A stretch of DNA of 64,000 bases from Spirochaetia bacterium (lineage in GTDB: Bacteria; Spirochaetota; Leptospiria; Leptospirales; Leptonemataceae), in assembly GCA_021413825.1 (NCBI GenBank), contig JAIOPQ010000077.1, forward strand, positions 1-64,000. The letters are read 5' to 3'. The notes beneath the pieces are model-generated. The model was not told where the DNA came from. It did no database searches and saw only the letters and a list, made by a program, of their open reading frames with translations. Position numbers and translations under genes: made by a program. This document shows positions 8,572 to 16,001 of the stretch, in pieces. Every line of letters starts with the position of its first letter. Positions within the stretch are counted from its first letter, which is position 1.

Positions 8572-9519
8572 TCATTTTTTCTTTTCGAATTTAACGGAAA
8601 TAAACTCCGGTTCCACCGAAACCACGCTAACTTTAGGATGATTCTTGATTAGAGCTTTTACGGGGATCTCGAAACTCAGAGTATCTACATCACCGGTAAT
8701 CTCAAGTCCCGCTAAATCCACAAAAGCATCTATACCATGCGCATCAATATCTCCAACGCTGTCTGCATCCCCCTGGATCAGTACATGAACGGATTTTACT
8801 TCTATTGAAGGGATTACGTTTGCCCCAGGATTACGTAGCTGGACTGGGATATCAATTGTCTTCTGGTTTTGTTCCTGATTGGGAAGGATGGTAACGGTTA
8901 CCTCGATTTCAGAAGGGCTAAGGAATTGTACGTTGTCAGGCTCGCGAGCGACGACTGTGCGAATAACGTTCTCTGATGCACCGCCGATATCAATGGAGGG
9001 TAAAACAATTTCGCGCACGCTCTGTAGTCGCTCCTGTGAGCCAAGCAAGCGAATCCGATCCGGATTAAGGATCACGCGACCTTTTTTAAAACCAGTCTTT
9101 GGATTCCCGGTAGTAGTTACGCGTAGTAGAATAAGCTTCTGAATCGATTTTTCAAACCTGAGCGAAAGCTGCGTTGGAGGATCCATCAGCTCCACTGTTT
9201 GCGGAAATAATTTTGAATCTATGAATACAGGGTAGTTGCGGCGTTCTTCAGATGCATCCTTTAGATCAACCTCAACGCGTAGTTTTGTGGTTGGAAAATT
9301 CAGCCGCTCTTTGTCTCCGTGAAATTTGACTTCAATGAAACGCGGTGGATCACTCACAAACGAAAGACTATCCGGTTTATTGCGATACACTACCGGTAAA
9401 TTTAGAGCAACGGTTCCTATCTTAAGATTATCCACATACACAGCAAGAAGCAATGCAGCTGCAAGACAAAGAACCTTTGCCAACCAGTGATCAGTAAACC
9501 AGACAGCGATCCGAGTCAT
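8572..9519 (-). CDS. YbbR-domain protein (CdaR-like)
   Basis: I start at the ATG at 9519 (315 aa), preceded by TTGGAAGCGT with a GGAAG ribosome site; the longer frame to 9591 overlaps the divergent murA start. One N-terminal membrane anchor with A-V-Y-V-D-N-L follows a short basic leader. After it come several beta-rich repeats of about 80 residues, each with V-X-V-X-L-P or V-X-V-X-V spacing typical of YbbR domains. In firmicutes, CdaR binds and tunes the diadenylate cyclase CdaA, and the glmM and cdaA genes are neighbours. In this window neither neighbour is present, so a link to cyclic-di-AMP is only inferred from the family. The protein probably sits in the inner membrane with its domains in the periplasm. 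Confidence 0.75.
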   Translation of the reverse strand: MTRIAVWFTDHWLAKVLCLAAALLLAVYVDNLKIGTVALNLPVVYRNKPDSLSFVSDPPRFIEVKFHGDKERLNFPTTKLRVEVDLKDASEERRNYPVFIDSKLFPQTVELMDPPTQLSLRFEKSIQKLILLRVTTTGNPKTGFKKGRVILNPDRIRLLGSQERLQSVREIVLPSIDIGGASENVIRTVVAREPDNVQFLSPSEIEVTVTILPNQEQNQKTIDIPVQLRNPGANVIPSIEVKSVHVLIQGDADSVGDIDAHGIDAFVDLAGLEITGDVDTLSFEIPVKALIKNHPKVSVVSVEPEFISVKFEKKK

Positions 9520-9597
9520 ACGCTTCCAATCCAGGAGAGAGTGGATTCCCCTTGACGCGCGCCCCTTGTAAAGCAACGCTTGATTGTGCAAGCCTCA

Positions 9598-10887
9598 ATG
9601 TTTCGCGTGCGTGGCGGACTTCCGCTTTCTGGTACAATCCGTCCACAGGGAAATAAAAACGAAGCCCTACCCCTTCTGGCCGCTTCCATTTTAACAGACC
9701 AACCCGTAGTTCTAACAAACATTCCAGACATTGAAGACGTGCGCTTGATGGCTGACATACTGAAGAACCTGGGCTGTAACGTCCAGGAGGTTTTTGCTTC
9801 CGGCCCGGAAAGCTCGATTCGCATTACAACTACCTCCAATCCAGGGAGTGATTTGCCGGTTGACCTTTCTACACGCCTTCGCGGTTCAGTGACCCTGGCC
9901 GGCCCTCTGCTTGCTCGCACCGGAAGAGTTTTCTTGCCACGTCCAGGCGGCGATCGCATTGGCAGAAGGAGGCTTGATACGCATATCCTGGCGCTGGAGG
10001 CCCTTGGCGCCCGGGTAAAGGCTTTTCCGGATGGGTATGAACTAACTGCAGATCGCCTGCGCGGTGCCGATATTTTGCTTGATGAAGCCTCTGTAACCGG
10101 AACCGAAAACGCAGTCTGCGCCGCCGTCCTCGCTGAAGGTGACACAATCATTCGTCATGCCGCAAGCGAACCACATGTACAAGGACTCTGTCGCTTACTT
10201 GTTTCCATGGGCGCAAAAATCGACGGGATCGGTTCCAACATTCTTCGCATTCAAGGTGTAACTTCACTTACAGGCGCAACGCATCGTATTGGCCCTGACT
10301 ATCTTGAGGTTGGCAGCTTTATTGCATGCGCTGCTGTTACGCGTGGTGAACTGCTAATTGAAGATGCAGACCTGGAGAATCTGAGAATGATTCGCCTAAT
10401 TTTTTCAAGACTTGGGATTGAAACTCGTCCGGAAGGTGATGGGTTGCGAGTCCCGGCTGACCAGAGCATGGAAATCATTTCTGATCTGGGCGGCGCGGTT
10501 CCGCGTATTGACGATGCACCATGGCCGGGTTTCCCATCCGATATGACGTCAGTCGCTCTTGTTACGGCCTCACAGTGCAAAGGAACCATGCTCATCCATG
10601 AAAAGATGTTTGAATCCCGCCTGTTCTTCACCGATCGATTGATCTCAATGGGCGCACGAATTGTACTCTGCGATCCGCATCGCGCCGTAATCATTGGACC
10701 TTCTCCCCTTAGTGCGTCTAGAATTTCAAGCCCGGACATACGTGCAGGTATGGCCATGCTTATCGCTGCACTCTGCGCCCAGGGAGATTCTGAAATCCAG
10801 AACGTTATTCAGATTGATCGCGGGTTCACGCGAATTGATGAGCGCCTACGCGCTATTGGGGCACAGATCGATCGAGTAGAGGAATAA
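9598..10887 (+). CDS. murA: UDP-N-acetylglucosamine 1-carboxyvinyltransferase with Cys-to-Asp active site
   Basis: The first committed step of peptidoglycan precursor synthesis: transfer of enolpyruvate from PEP to UDP-GlcNAc. The 429-residue length is normal. The ATG at 9598 opens with F-R-V-R-G-G, as in other MurA proteins; a TTG at 9580 adds six residues. Family residues visible include G-N-K-N-E-A (the Lys-Asn pair), P-G-F-P-S-D-M, E-S-R-L-F-F and I-D-R-G-F near the end. In the mobile loop, where E. coli has P-G-G-C, this protein has P-G-G-D-R-I-G-R (Asp119). Asp at this site is known in Mycobacterium, Chlamydia and Borrelia MurA and prevents covalent attack by fosfomycin. The gene is divergent from the YbbR gene and followed after 3 nt by a nuclease-family gene. 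Confidence 0.93.
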   Translation: MFRVRGGLPLSGTIRPQGNKNEALPLLAASILTDQPVVLTNIPDIEDVRLMADILKNLGCNVQEVFASGPESSIRITTTSNPGSDLPVDLSTRLRGSVTLAGPLLARTGRVFLPRPGGDRIGRRRLDTHILALEALGARVKAFPDGYELTADRLRGADILLDEASVTGTENAVCAAVLAEGDTIIRHAASEPHVQGLCRLLVSMGAKIDGIGSNILRIQGVTSLTGATHRIGPDYLEVGSFIACAAVTRGELLIEDADLENLRMIRLIFSRLGIETRPEGDGLRVPADQSMEIISDLGGAVPRIDDAPWPGFPSDMTSVALVTASQCKGTMLIHEKMFESRLFFTDRLISMGARIVLCDPHRAVIIGPSPLSASRISSPDIRAGMAMLIAALCAQGDSEIQNVIQIDRGFTRIDERLRAIGAQIDRVEE

Positions 10888-10890
10888 TCA

Positions 10891-11727
10891 ATGAATGGGC
10901 GAAGCATACTCGCATTCGCCTCGTTACTGGCTCTACTTCCTGTGCGGGGCCTCAAGCCTGAAGCGGAGACTAATCGCATAACGGTAGCGTTCTGGAACGT
11001 CTATAATCTATTCGATACGATTGACGATCCCCTCAAAAAAGATGAGGAATTTACCCCCACGGGTAAGTTTAAATGGACAGAGGAGAAACTGGCAGCCAAG
11101 ATCAAGTCGCTGAGTGCAATTCTAGAAGAATTGGACGCTGATATCGTTGGGCTTGCAGAAGTTGAAAATATTGAAGTGCTCAGAAGACTGGGTCTGGCTG
11201 CGGGCTATCCATATGCTTATCTGATCGAGCGCGAGGACGCACGCGGCATCGACGTTGGCATTCTTTCTCGCAAGGCTCTCAAAGATGTGCGCAACTCCGG
11301 CTCAGGCCGTGGTTATCTGCTTGGAACATACCGCGGAATAACGTTCGCATTTACGCATTGGAAATCAAAACTGGGGGCGAATACAGGCAAGAAACGCCTG
11401 GAAAATGCTAGCTTCGCTAAAAATCTCGGGCCACCGGTTTTACTGCTGGGCGATTTCAATGAGGACCCCAACGAACCGGCCCGTAAAACGCTGCCGTCAC
11501 TGAACTTGATCAACTTAATTGCGGACGATCACTGCCGTAGCTTTGTTGAAAAATCTAAATGGATATGTATAGATGGAGCATACGCCAATCCCGGGAACTG
11601 TGAACTGGGAGCCGATGCTGAAATCGTTAGATTGCCGCGTATGATGCGCGGCAAAAAGCCTGACCTTGCTTTCTCCGATCATTTTCCAGTTCTGGCTCAT
11701 GTGAATTCCTGTGACCAGGGAAACTGA
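10891..11727 (+). CDS. Endonuclease/exonuclease/phosphatase-family protein, exported
   Basis: A 278-residue protein with an N-terminal hydrophobic signal (about residues 5-18). It has the full set of EEP-superfamily motifs: F-W-N-V-Y-N-L-F, A-E-V-E-N (metal-binding Glu), V-G-I-L-S-R, L-L-G-D-F-N-E-D-P (Asp and Asn) and a C-terminal S-D-H-F-P-V (Asp-His pair). Members cleave phosphodiester bonds in DNA, RNA, phospholipids or phosphoinositides. The extracytoplasmic location suggests a secreted nuclease or a sphingomyelinase-like/phosphatase role, but the lipid-binding loops of spirochaete sphingomyelinases are not apparent at this short length. The start lies 3 nt after the murA stop, so the two are probably co-transcribed. 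Two late Cys residues (C-R-S and C-I-D) could form a disulfide. Confidence 0.8.
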   Translation: MNGRSILAFASLLALLPVRGLKPEAETNRITVAFWNVYNLFDTIDDPLKKDEEFTPTGKFKWTEEKLAAKIKSLSAILEELDADIVGLAEVENIEVLRRLGLAAGYPYAYLIEREDARGIDVGILSRKALKDVRNSGSGRGYLLGTYRGITFAFTHWKSKLGANTGKKRLENASFAKNLGPPVLLLGDFNEDPNEPARKTLPSLNLINLIADDHCRSFVEKSKWICIDGAYANPGNCELGADAEIVRLPRMMRGKKPDLAFSDHFPVLAHVNSCDQGN

Positions 11728-11763
11728 TTGATTCAGGCGCGACCTCTGGCGCACTGGTTTCAC

Positions 11764-11837
11764 GGGCCTATAGCTCAGCTGGTTAGAGCAGGAGTCTCAT
11801 AATCTCTTGGTCCCTGGTTCAAGTCCAGGTGGGCCCA
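11764..11837 (+). tRNA. tRNA-Ile with CAU anticodon (lysidine-type, ileX-like)
   Basis: Cloverleaf of 74 nt without encoded CCA. The acceptor stem is GGGCCTA with TGGGCCC (one T-G pair) and discriminator A. The D-stem is GCTC/GAGC, the anticodon loop CTCATAA (anticodon CAU) and the T-arm CCTGG-TTCAAGT-CCAGG. The anticodon-to-T-arm stretch (CTCATAAT, CTTGGTC, CTGGTTCAAGTCCAG) follows E. coli ileX, as I remember it, better than elongator Met. The 31:39 position is a U-U mismatch. It lies between murA/EEP and a convergent BFD-like gene. Confidence 0.85.
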
Positions 11838-11842
11838 AAGTT

Positions 11843-12070
11843 TTAGAATAGTGGATACTGCCCCTTCCGCTCGCAGTCCAACAGAAACCGGGCCTGGCCA
11901 AATTCACGACTCAGCTCATTTGCACAAGTGGAACAGCCCTGCGTGGCGCCGGTGCGTTCCGTAACTCTTTCAAGGGAATATCGCTTCTTCACCAATTCAC
12001 GGAGTTCCGCACGACCCAGGCCGGAGCAACGGCAAATAACGTCAACGCTAGCCTTGCTTGAGTTTTGCAA
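11843..12070 (-). CDS. BFD-like [2Fe-2S] protein
   Basis: A small protein (75 aa from the TTG at 12070; 89 aa from the TTG at 12112) with the four-Cys pattern of bacterioferritin-associated ferredoxin domains: C-R-C followed about 33 residues later by C-S-T-C. The core reads L-R-E-L-V, then R-T-G-A-T-Q-G-C-S-T-C-A. In E. coli, Bfd delivers electrons to bacterioferritin for iron release; stand-alone BFD domains also act in nitrite reductase and hydrogenase systems. No ATG start exists in frame, and the domain begins close to the stop of the upstream cyclic-nucleotide-binding gene. A TTG inside that gene's end, with translational coupling, is therefore the likely start. Downstream is the oppositely oriented tRNA. 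No bacterioferritin is seen nearby. Confidence 0.62.
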   Translation of the reverse strand: MQNSSKASVDVICRCSGLGRAELRELVKKRYSLERVTERTGATQGCSTCANELSREFGQARFLLDCERKGQYPLF

Positions 12071-12464
12071 CTTCGCGAGCGACTTCTTCAATTTGATCCT
12101 CAACCGCACCAATCCGCTGAATCACCATTTTCAACAGAGAGTACAGAAAAATCGGATTTGCTTTTCCGATTCGCATAAAGATTTCTTCATCCAGATAGCC
12201 AAGCTTGGCCTTGCGCGATACAACGCGCACGGTCGCAGTTCTGCGGCTTCGATTGATGATTGCCATCTCTCCAAAGAATGCCCCTTCACGAATCCTGTTC
12301 AATTCATGCGGCTCGCCGTCGATTTCGCGGATCACTGCAAGCTCACCCTCCGCAACGAAATACATGCGCCCATTGGACTCATCGTTCTGAGCGAAAATAA
12401 TATCACCGTCTTTATGCATGTCAACCGCCAGGTTGTTGACATACTCAAAAATATTTAGCGACAT
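12048..12464 (-). CDS. Cyclic-nucleotide-binding-domain protein
   Basis: A 138-residue cytoplasmic protein made of a single cNMP-binding beta-barrel. It contains G-D-I-I-F-A-Q-N, Y-F-V-A-E-G-E-L, then the phosphate-binding cassette G-A-F-F-G-E-M-A-I-I followed by R-T-A-T-V-R. A C-terminal helix of mixed charge (E-E-V-A-R-E-V-A-K-L) follows. There is no DNA-binding or kinase domain, so it probably acts as a sensor subunit or through partners. Its ATG overlaps the stop of the preceding homologue in a TAATG arrangement, implying translational coupling. The two proteins share architecture and probably arose by duplication. The Phe-Gly-Glu and Arg-Thr-Ala positions are intact, so cAMP or cGMP binding is plausible. 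Confidence 0.85.
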   Translation of the reverse strand: MSLNIFEYVNNLAVDMHKDGDIIFAQNDESNGRMYFVAEGELAVIREIDGEPHELNRIREGAFFGEMAIINRSRRTATVRVVSRKAKLGYLDEEIFMRIGKANPIFLYSLLKMVIQRIGAVEDQIEEVAREVAKLKQG

Positions 12465-12892
12465 TAGGTAATCCCTCTTTGACGTTTTATTACCTGAAGT
12501 TCTTCTTTGAGTCTCTGCAATTTATCTTCACCGGCAAGGAGACGACTGACGGAATATTTAAGTAGATTGAATAAGAATTGCGGACGCTTACCGGCTAACT
12601 TCAACAAAATGTCCTTGTTGATCATGGCAAGCCTGGCCGTTGAAGTAAGTATGCGAGCTGTCGCGAGCCTGGGTCGACTATTTACCAGGGCCATCTCACC
12701 AAAGAACATACCCGGGACCAGGTGATTGATCTTACGTTCGCCTTCTGGACGGTTCTTGAAAATTCCAACTTCCCCACCGAAAACAAAATACATTGTGTCG
12801 TCAGGCTGATCTCCTTCGCGGAAAATAACGTCGCCTTCTCGGAATTGTTTCGAGGCAACGGTCTGGAGAAATTCAACGAGGCTACCGGCCAT
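12464..12892 (-). CDS. Cyclic-nucleotide-binding-domain protein
   Basis: I choose the ATG at 12892 (142 aa), which starts M-A-G-S-L-V-E-F; the longer frame to 12931 adds a non-conserved leader. A single cNMP-binding domain is visible: G-D-V-I-F-R-E-G-D, Y-F-V-F-G-G-E-V, P-G-M-F-F-G-E-M-A-L-V, then R-L-A-T-A-R. A charged, probably coiled-coil C-terminus ends the protein. It is a close relative of the next gene, overlapping it by one base. In this copy the small residue after Arg in the phosphate-binding cassette is Leu rather than Thr, so ligand affinity may differ. It is divergent from the glycogen synthase gene with about 70 nt between starts, a short shared promoter region. Confidence 0.85.
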   Translation of the reverse strand: MAGSLVEFLQTVASKQFREGDVIFREGDQPDDTMYFVFGGEVGIFKNRPEGERKINHLVPGMFFGEMALVNSRPRLATARILTSTARLAMINKDILLKLAGKRPQFLFNLLKYSVSRLLAGEDKLQRLKEELQVIKRQRGIT

Positions 12893-12965
12893 AAGCGAAA
12901 CCTGGCACAGCCACCCTGGCTGGCAATCCACTTAGTTTGGACGATAAATTGATTGACGACCCGTT

Positions 12966-14762
12966 TTGACACGGTTTCTTCCTGACGTGGCTTTTCACCT
13001 GGTTGAAATCGCATGGGAAGTTTGTCAGCAGCTTGGCGGCATTTACACGGTCATTCGGAGCAAAGCCCCAAGCATCGTGCGGCGTCTGGGCGATCGTTAC
13101 ACACTGGTTGGTCCGCTCAATCGCGAAACTGCTGCCCTTGAGTTCGAGGCAAATCCATCGCCCATTCATAGTGCCGTTTGTAACGCCCTGGGACGCGATG
13201 GATATGAAGCGGTAACAGGAACGTGGCTCATCCCCGGCAGACCTCGTGTAATACTCCTCGATCTTGAAGGTGCTCGTAAGCAACTCCCGGAAATCAAATA
13301 TTTTCTCTGGGAAAAACACAGCATTTCAACCTCTGATCCCGACGACCTTACGGATCAAGTCTTACTGTTTGGCTTCATGGTTGAAAAATTTCTCATGGCA
13401 TTCTTAAAAGAAACGCCGGAGCTAAGAAGCATTGCACATTTTCATGAATGGATGGCAGCAAGCGCAATCCCGGAAATTAAGCGCAAGAAACTCCGGGTCT
13501 CAACCGTATTTACAACCCATGCTACGTTGCTTGGACGCTATCTTGCCCAGTCAGATGATAAATATTTTGAGCATTTGCCATTGGTGAATCCAGGCGAAGA
13601 GGCCAGGAAATTCGGAATTCATCAGCGCAGTGCAATCGAAGCAGCTGCGGCTCAGAAAGCGGACGTATTTACTACGTTAAGCGATATTACAGCGCTTGAA
13701 TGCAACTATCTGCTAAAGAGAAAACCAGATCACCTTACGCCAAACGGAATTAATTTTGAACGACCTGTAGCTCTGCATGAATTTCAGAATCTACATGTCA
13801 CCTACAAAGAGAGAATCAACCAGTTCATCATAGGGCATTTCTTCCCCAGCTATACATTTGACCTGGATAAGACGCTCTATTTCTTCTCCGCTGGCAGATA
13901 CGAGTATAGAAACAAAGGCTACGATCTTCTAATCGATTCACTCGCTCATCTGAATCGCAAGCTCAAGGCAGAGGGCACGGATAAAACCATTGTTGCGTTT
14001 CTTGTTACCAAAAGACCAACGCACTCGATCAATCCAGGAGTACTTGCAAATTTTGCAATGATGGAAGAAATCAGGCGCGTCTGTGAAGGAATTCAGGAAC
14101 AAATAGGTGAACGTTTGTTTTATGAATCTGCCATGGGCAACAAGCCTCAGCTTGAAACACTGGTAGATGATTACTGGTGGCTGCGTCTACGCAGGACAAT
14201 GCATGCCTGGAAAACCAGGCGTCTCCCGCCCATCATTACGCACAACGTGGTTGATGATGCCGGGGATGATGTCCTAAAGCAACTACGATTTCTGGGGCTA
14301 TTCAACGCGGCAGAAGATCCTGTTAAAATTATTTACCATCCTGATTTCATAACTGAAACCAATCCACTCTTTGGAATGGATTACGAACAATTCACGCGCG
14401 GCTGTCACATGGGAATTTTTCCCAGCTACTACGAACCGTGGGGATACACGCCGCTTGAGTGCGTGGTGCGGGGAGTTCCATCTGTAACCAGTGATCTCGC
14501 AGGGTTCGGAAGTTACGTAACACAGAATATCGCGGATCTGGAAGACCATGGGGTCTATGTGCTACCCAGGCGCGGTGTGACGTTTGATGATGCCTCAGCC
14601 AGACTCGGCCAACATCTCTGGGAATATTGTCAGCTTGAACGCAGAGATAGAATCGTACTTAGGAATAAATGCGAATCTCTCTCAGATCAATTTGATTGGA
14701 ATATATTGAGCGCGCATTACTTCACTGCATATGAAGATGCACTTTCTCGGCTTTCCTCCTGA
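12966..14762 (+). CDS. Glycogen synthase, GT3 (eukaryotic GYS-like) type
   Basis: The 598-residue protein has the GT3 signature near its N-terminus, E-I-A-W-E-V-C then L-G-G-I-Y-T-V-I-R-S-K-A, binding the nucleotide-sugar. It also has T-T-H-A-T-L-L-G-R, L-T-P-N-G-I-N in the middle and C-H-M-G-I-F-P-S-Y-Y-E-P-W-G-Y-T-P-L-E with the acceptor-site Glu near residue 500. GT3 enzymes extend alpha-1,4-glucan from UDP-glucose; animal and fungal enzymes belong here, as do those of some Bacteroidetes and other bacteria, in contrast to the ADP-glucose-using GT5 GlgA. The frame opens with TTG at 12966; a GTG at 12987 is an alternative start. The 3' end overlaps the convergent MFS gene by 46 nt. Confidence 0.88.
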   Translation: MTRFLPDVAFHLVEIAWEVCQQLGGIYTVIRSKAPSIVRRLGDRYTLVGPLNRETAALEFEANPSPIHSAVCNALGRDGYEAVTGTWLIPGRPRVILLDLEGARKQLPEIKYFLWEKHSISTSDPDDLTDQVLLFGFMVEKFLMAFLKETPELRSIAHFHEWMAASAIPEIKRKKLRVSTVFTTHATLLGRYLAQSDDKYFEHLPLVNPGEEARKFGIHQRSAIEAAAAQKADVFTTLSDITALECNYLLKRKPDHLTPNGINFERPVALHEFQNLHVTYKERINQFIIGHFFPSYTFDLDKTLYFFSAGRYEYRNKGYDLLIDSLAHLNRKLKAEGTDKTIVAFLVTKRPTHSINPGVLANFAMMEEIRRVCEGIQEQIGERLFYESAMGNKPQLETLVDDYWWLRLRRTMHAWKTRRLPPIITHNVVDDAGDDVLKQLRFLGLFNAAEDPVKIIYHPDFITETNPLFGMDYEQFTRGCHMGIFPSYYEPWGYTPLECVVRGVPSVTSDLAGFGSYVTQNIADLEDHGVYVLPRRGVTFDDASARLGQHLWEYCQLERRDRIVLRNKCESLSDQFDWNILSAHYFTAYEDALSRLSS

Positions 14763-15898
14763 AGCGAATCCGGGAGCTTCATCAATAGAAACGCTGGAAT
14801 AAGTAATACATGGACCGCCGATGTTACGTAGAATACAGTCGCGTATCCCGAGGCGGTAGGATTGATCTGAAGGGCGGATGCGGTGACCATGCTTCCAGCA
14901 ACTCCACCGAGACTCGAAGCGAACGCAGAATATAAGGCAAAAGCAGTCCCGTAGAGACGATCCGGCAACGACCCTTTCAACAAGAAAATTGCCGCGGCAT
15001 AATAGCCAGTAAAATGCAATCCATGCAGTATTTGCGCATAGTGGGGCGGAAGTGCAGTGAATTCAGAGGATAGGGCCAGAAATAGAAAGCGTATACCACC
15101 TGCTACAATTGAAAGAACAAACAGGAACCTGGTGTGGTAACGATCAAATAGCGACGCCGTGAAAGGCATGAGGCAAATTTCCAGGACCACTGACAATCCC
15201 CAGCCGAGGTACACATACTTGATGCCGTGTGTAATCTGAATGAATCGCCCGATATAAAAATCAACCAGCTGATAGCAGGCGTAGAAGACAAACGACATTG
15301 CAAAAAATGCAAGAAACCTTGGCCGAAGTAGATAGACGAACGTTTCGCGAAAGTAGTAGGTCTCGCGCGCCTTTCTGTAAATCGGAATCTTGAAGGCAAG
15401 AATGAAGGCGATCAAGTAGAAGATGGAACCCCATTGCGCAACTATACCTGTCTGAATACTTGCCGTCTGTGAAGAAATGGAAATGAAATAGAGTATCACC
15501 TGCACGGCGCAAAATCCAATTGTTCCCGCAGTACGCGATCTCGCAAAGCGATCGTTTCCGTCTTCCAGGCAGGCAATGGTAATGAGCTGGCCGCTTGCAG
15601 ACATGCACAATTTCATCAGAGTCGCGGCAAGGATAGTCCAGGAAGCAGGCAGCCCTGCAAACAATATGAGCTGGAAAATCCCAAAGCCAAAGAGCGAAAC
15701 AAGAAGCGGTCCACGTAATAGCTTGGTCTTATCAGTTGTGTAGCCGGCGAGAATTGCTCCCACGGGGCTTGCAAGTTGTGTGCAAATAAAAATCCAATTT
15801 GCCTGACGCGGATAAGTAGTCAGAACGTACGGGCTGAGATTGGCCAGGTAGGCACCTACCCCCATGAAGAAAGTAAAAAAAAGGGCCGAGTAGATCAT
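14717..15898 (-). CDS. MFS transporter
   Basis: A 393-residue integral membrane protein with about 12 hydrophobic segments and the cytoplasmic loop 2-3 motif G-Y-T-T-D-K-T-K of the major facilitator superfamily. The spacing and the glycine-rich segments near the end (Y-A-K-type helices, S-L-G-G-V-A-G-S-M-V) fit the sugar/nucleoside-proton symporter branch better than drug efflux pumps, but the substrate cannot be assigned. It might import or export a sugar linked to glycogen metabolism, because its gene ends inside the 3' end of the glycogen synthase gene in convergent orientation. Its start is 104 nt from the divergent start of a GT-C gene. The ATG at 15898 places a hydrophobic segment directly at the N-terminus, normal for MFS. 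Confidence 0.8.
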   Translation of the reverse strand: MIYSALFFTFFMGVGAYLANLSPYVLTTYPRQANWIFICTQLASPVGAILAGYTTDKTKLLRGPLLVSLFGFGIFQLILFAGLPASWTILAATLMKLCMSASGQLITIACLEDGNDRFARSRTAGTIGFCAVQVILYFISISSQTASIQTGIVAQWGSIFYLIAFILAFKIPIYRKARETYYFRETFVYLLRPRFLAFFAMSFVFYACYQLVDFYIGRFIQITHGIKYVYLGWGLSVVLEICLMPFTASLFDRYHTRFLFVLSIVAGGIRFLFLALSSEFTALPPHYAQILHGLHFTGYYAAAIFLLKGSLPDRLYGTAFALYSAFASSLGGVAGSMVTASALQINPTASGYATVFYVTSAVHVLLIPAFLLMKLPDSLQEESRESASSYAVK

Positions 15899-16001
15899 TC
15901 AGACACGCATGTTTGCTCTGGCAATCGCGCCCCTGCTGTCAAGTCTAAGGACGGATGAGTCAATCCTTGACAGCGATTCGGGCCGGAGAAAAACAACCGT
16001 C

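Noticed and set aside
9598-10887. AroA (EPSP synthase) instead of MurA
   Set aside because: The P-G-F-P-S-D-M, I-D-R-G-F and G-N-K-N-E-A motifs and 429-aa length are MurA-specific.
11764-11837. Elongator tRNA-Met
   Set aside because: Anticodon CAU alone is ambiguous, but the anticodon-to-T-arm sequence follows ileX-type tRNA-Ile2 more closely. Final proof needs a tRNA isotype model or lysidine check.
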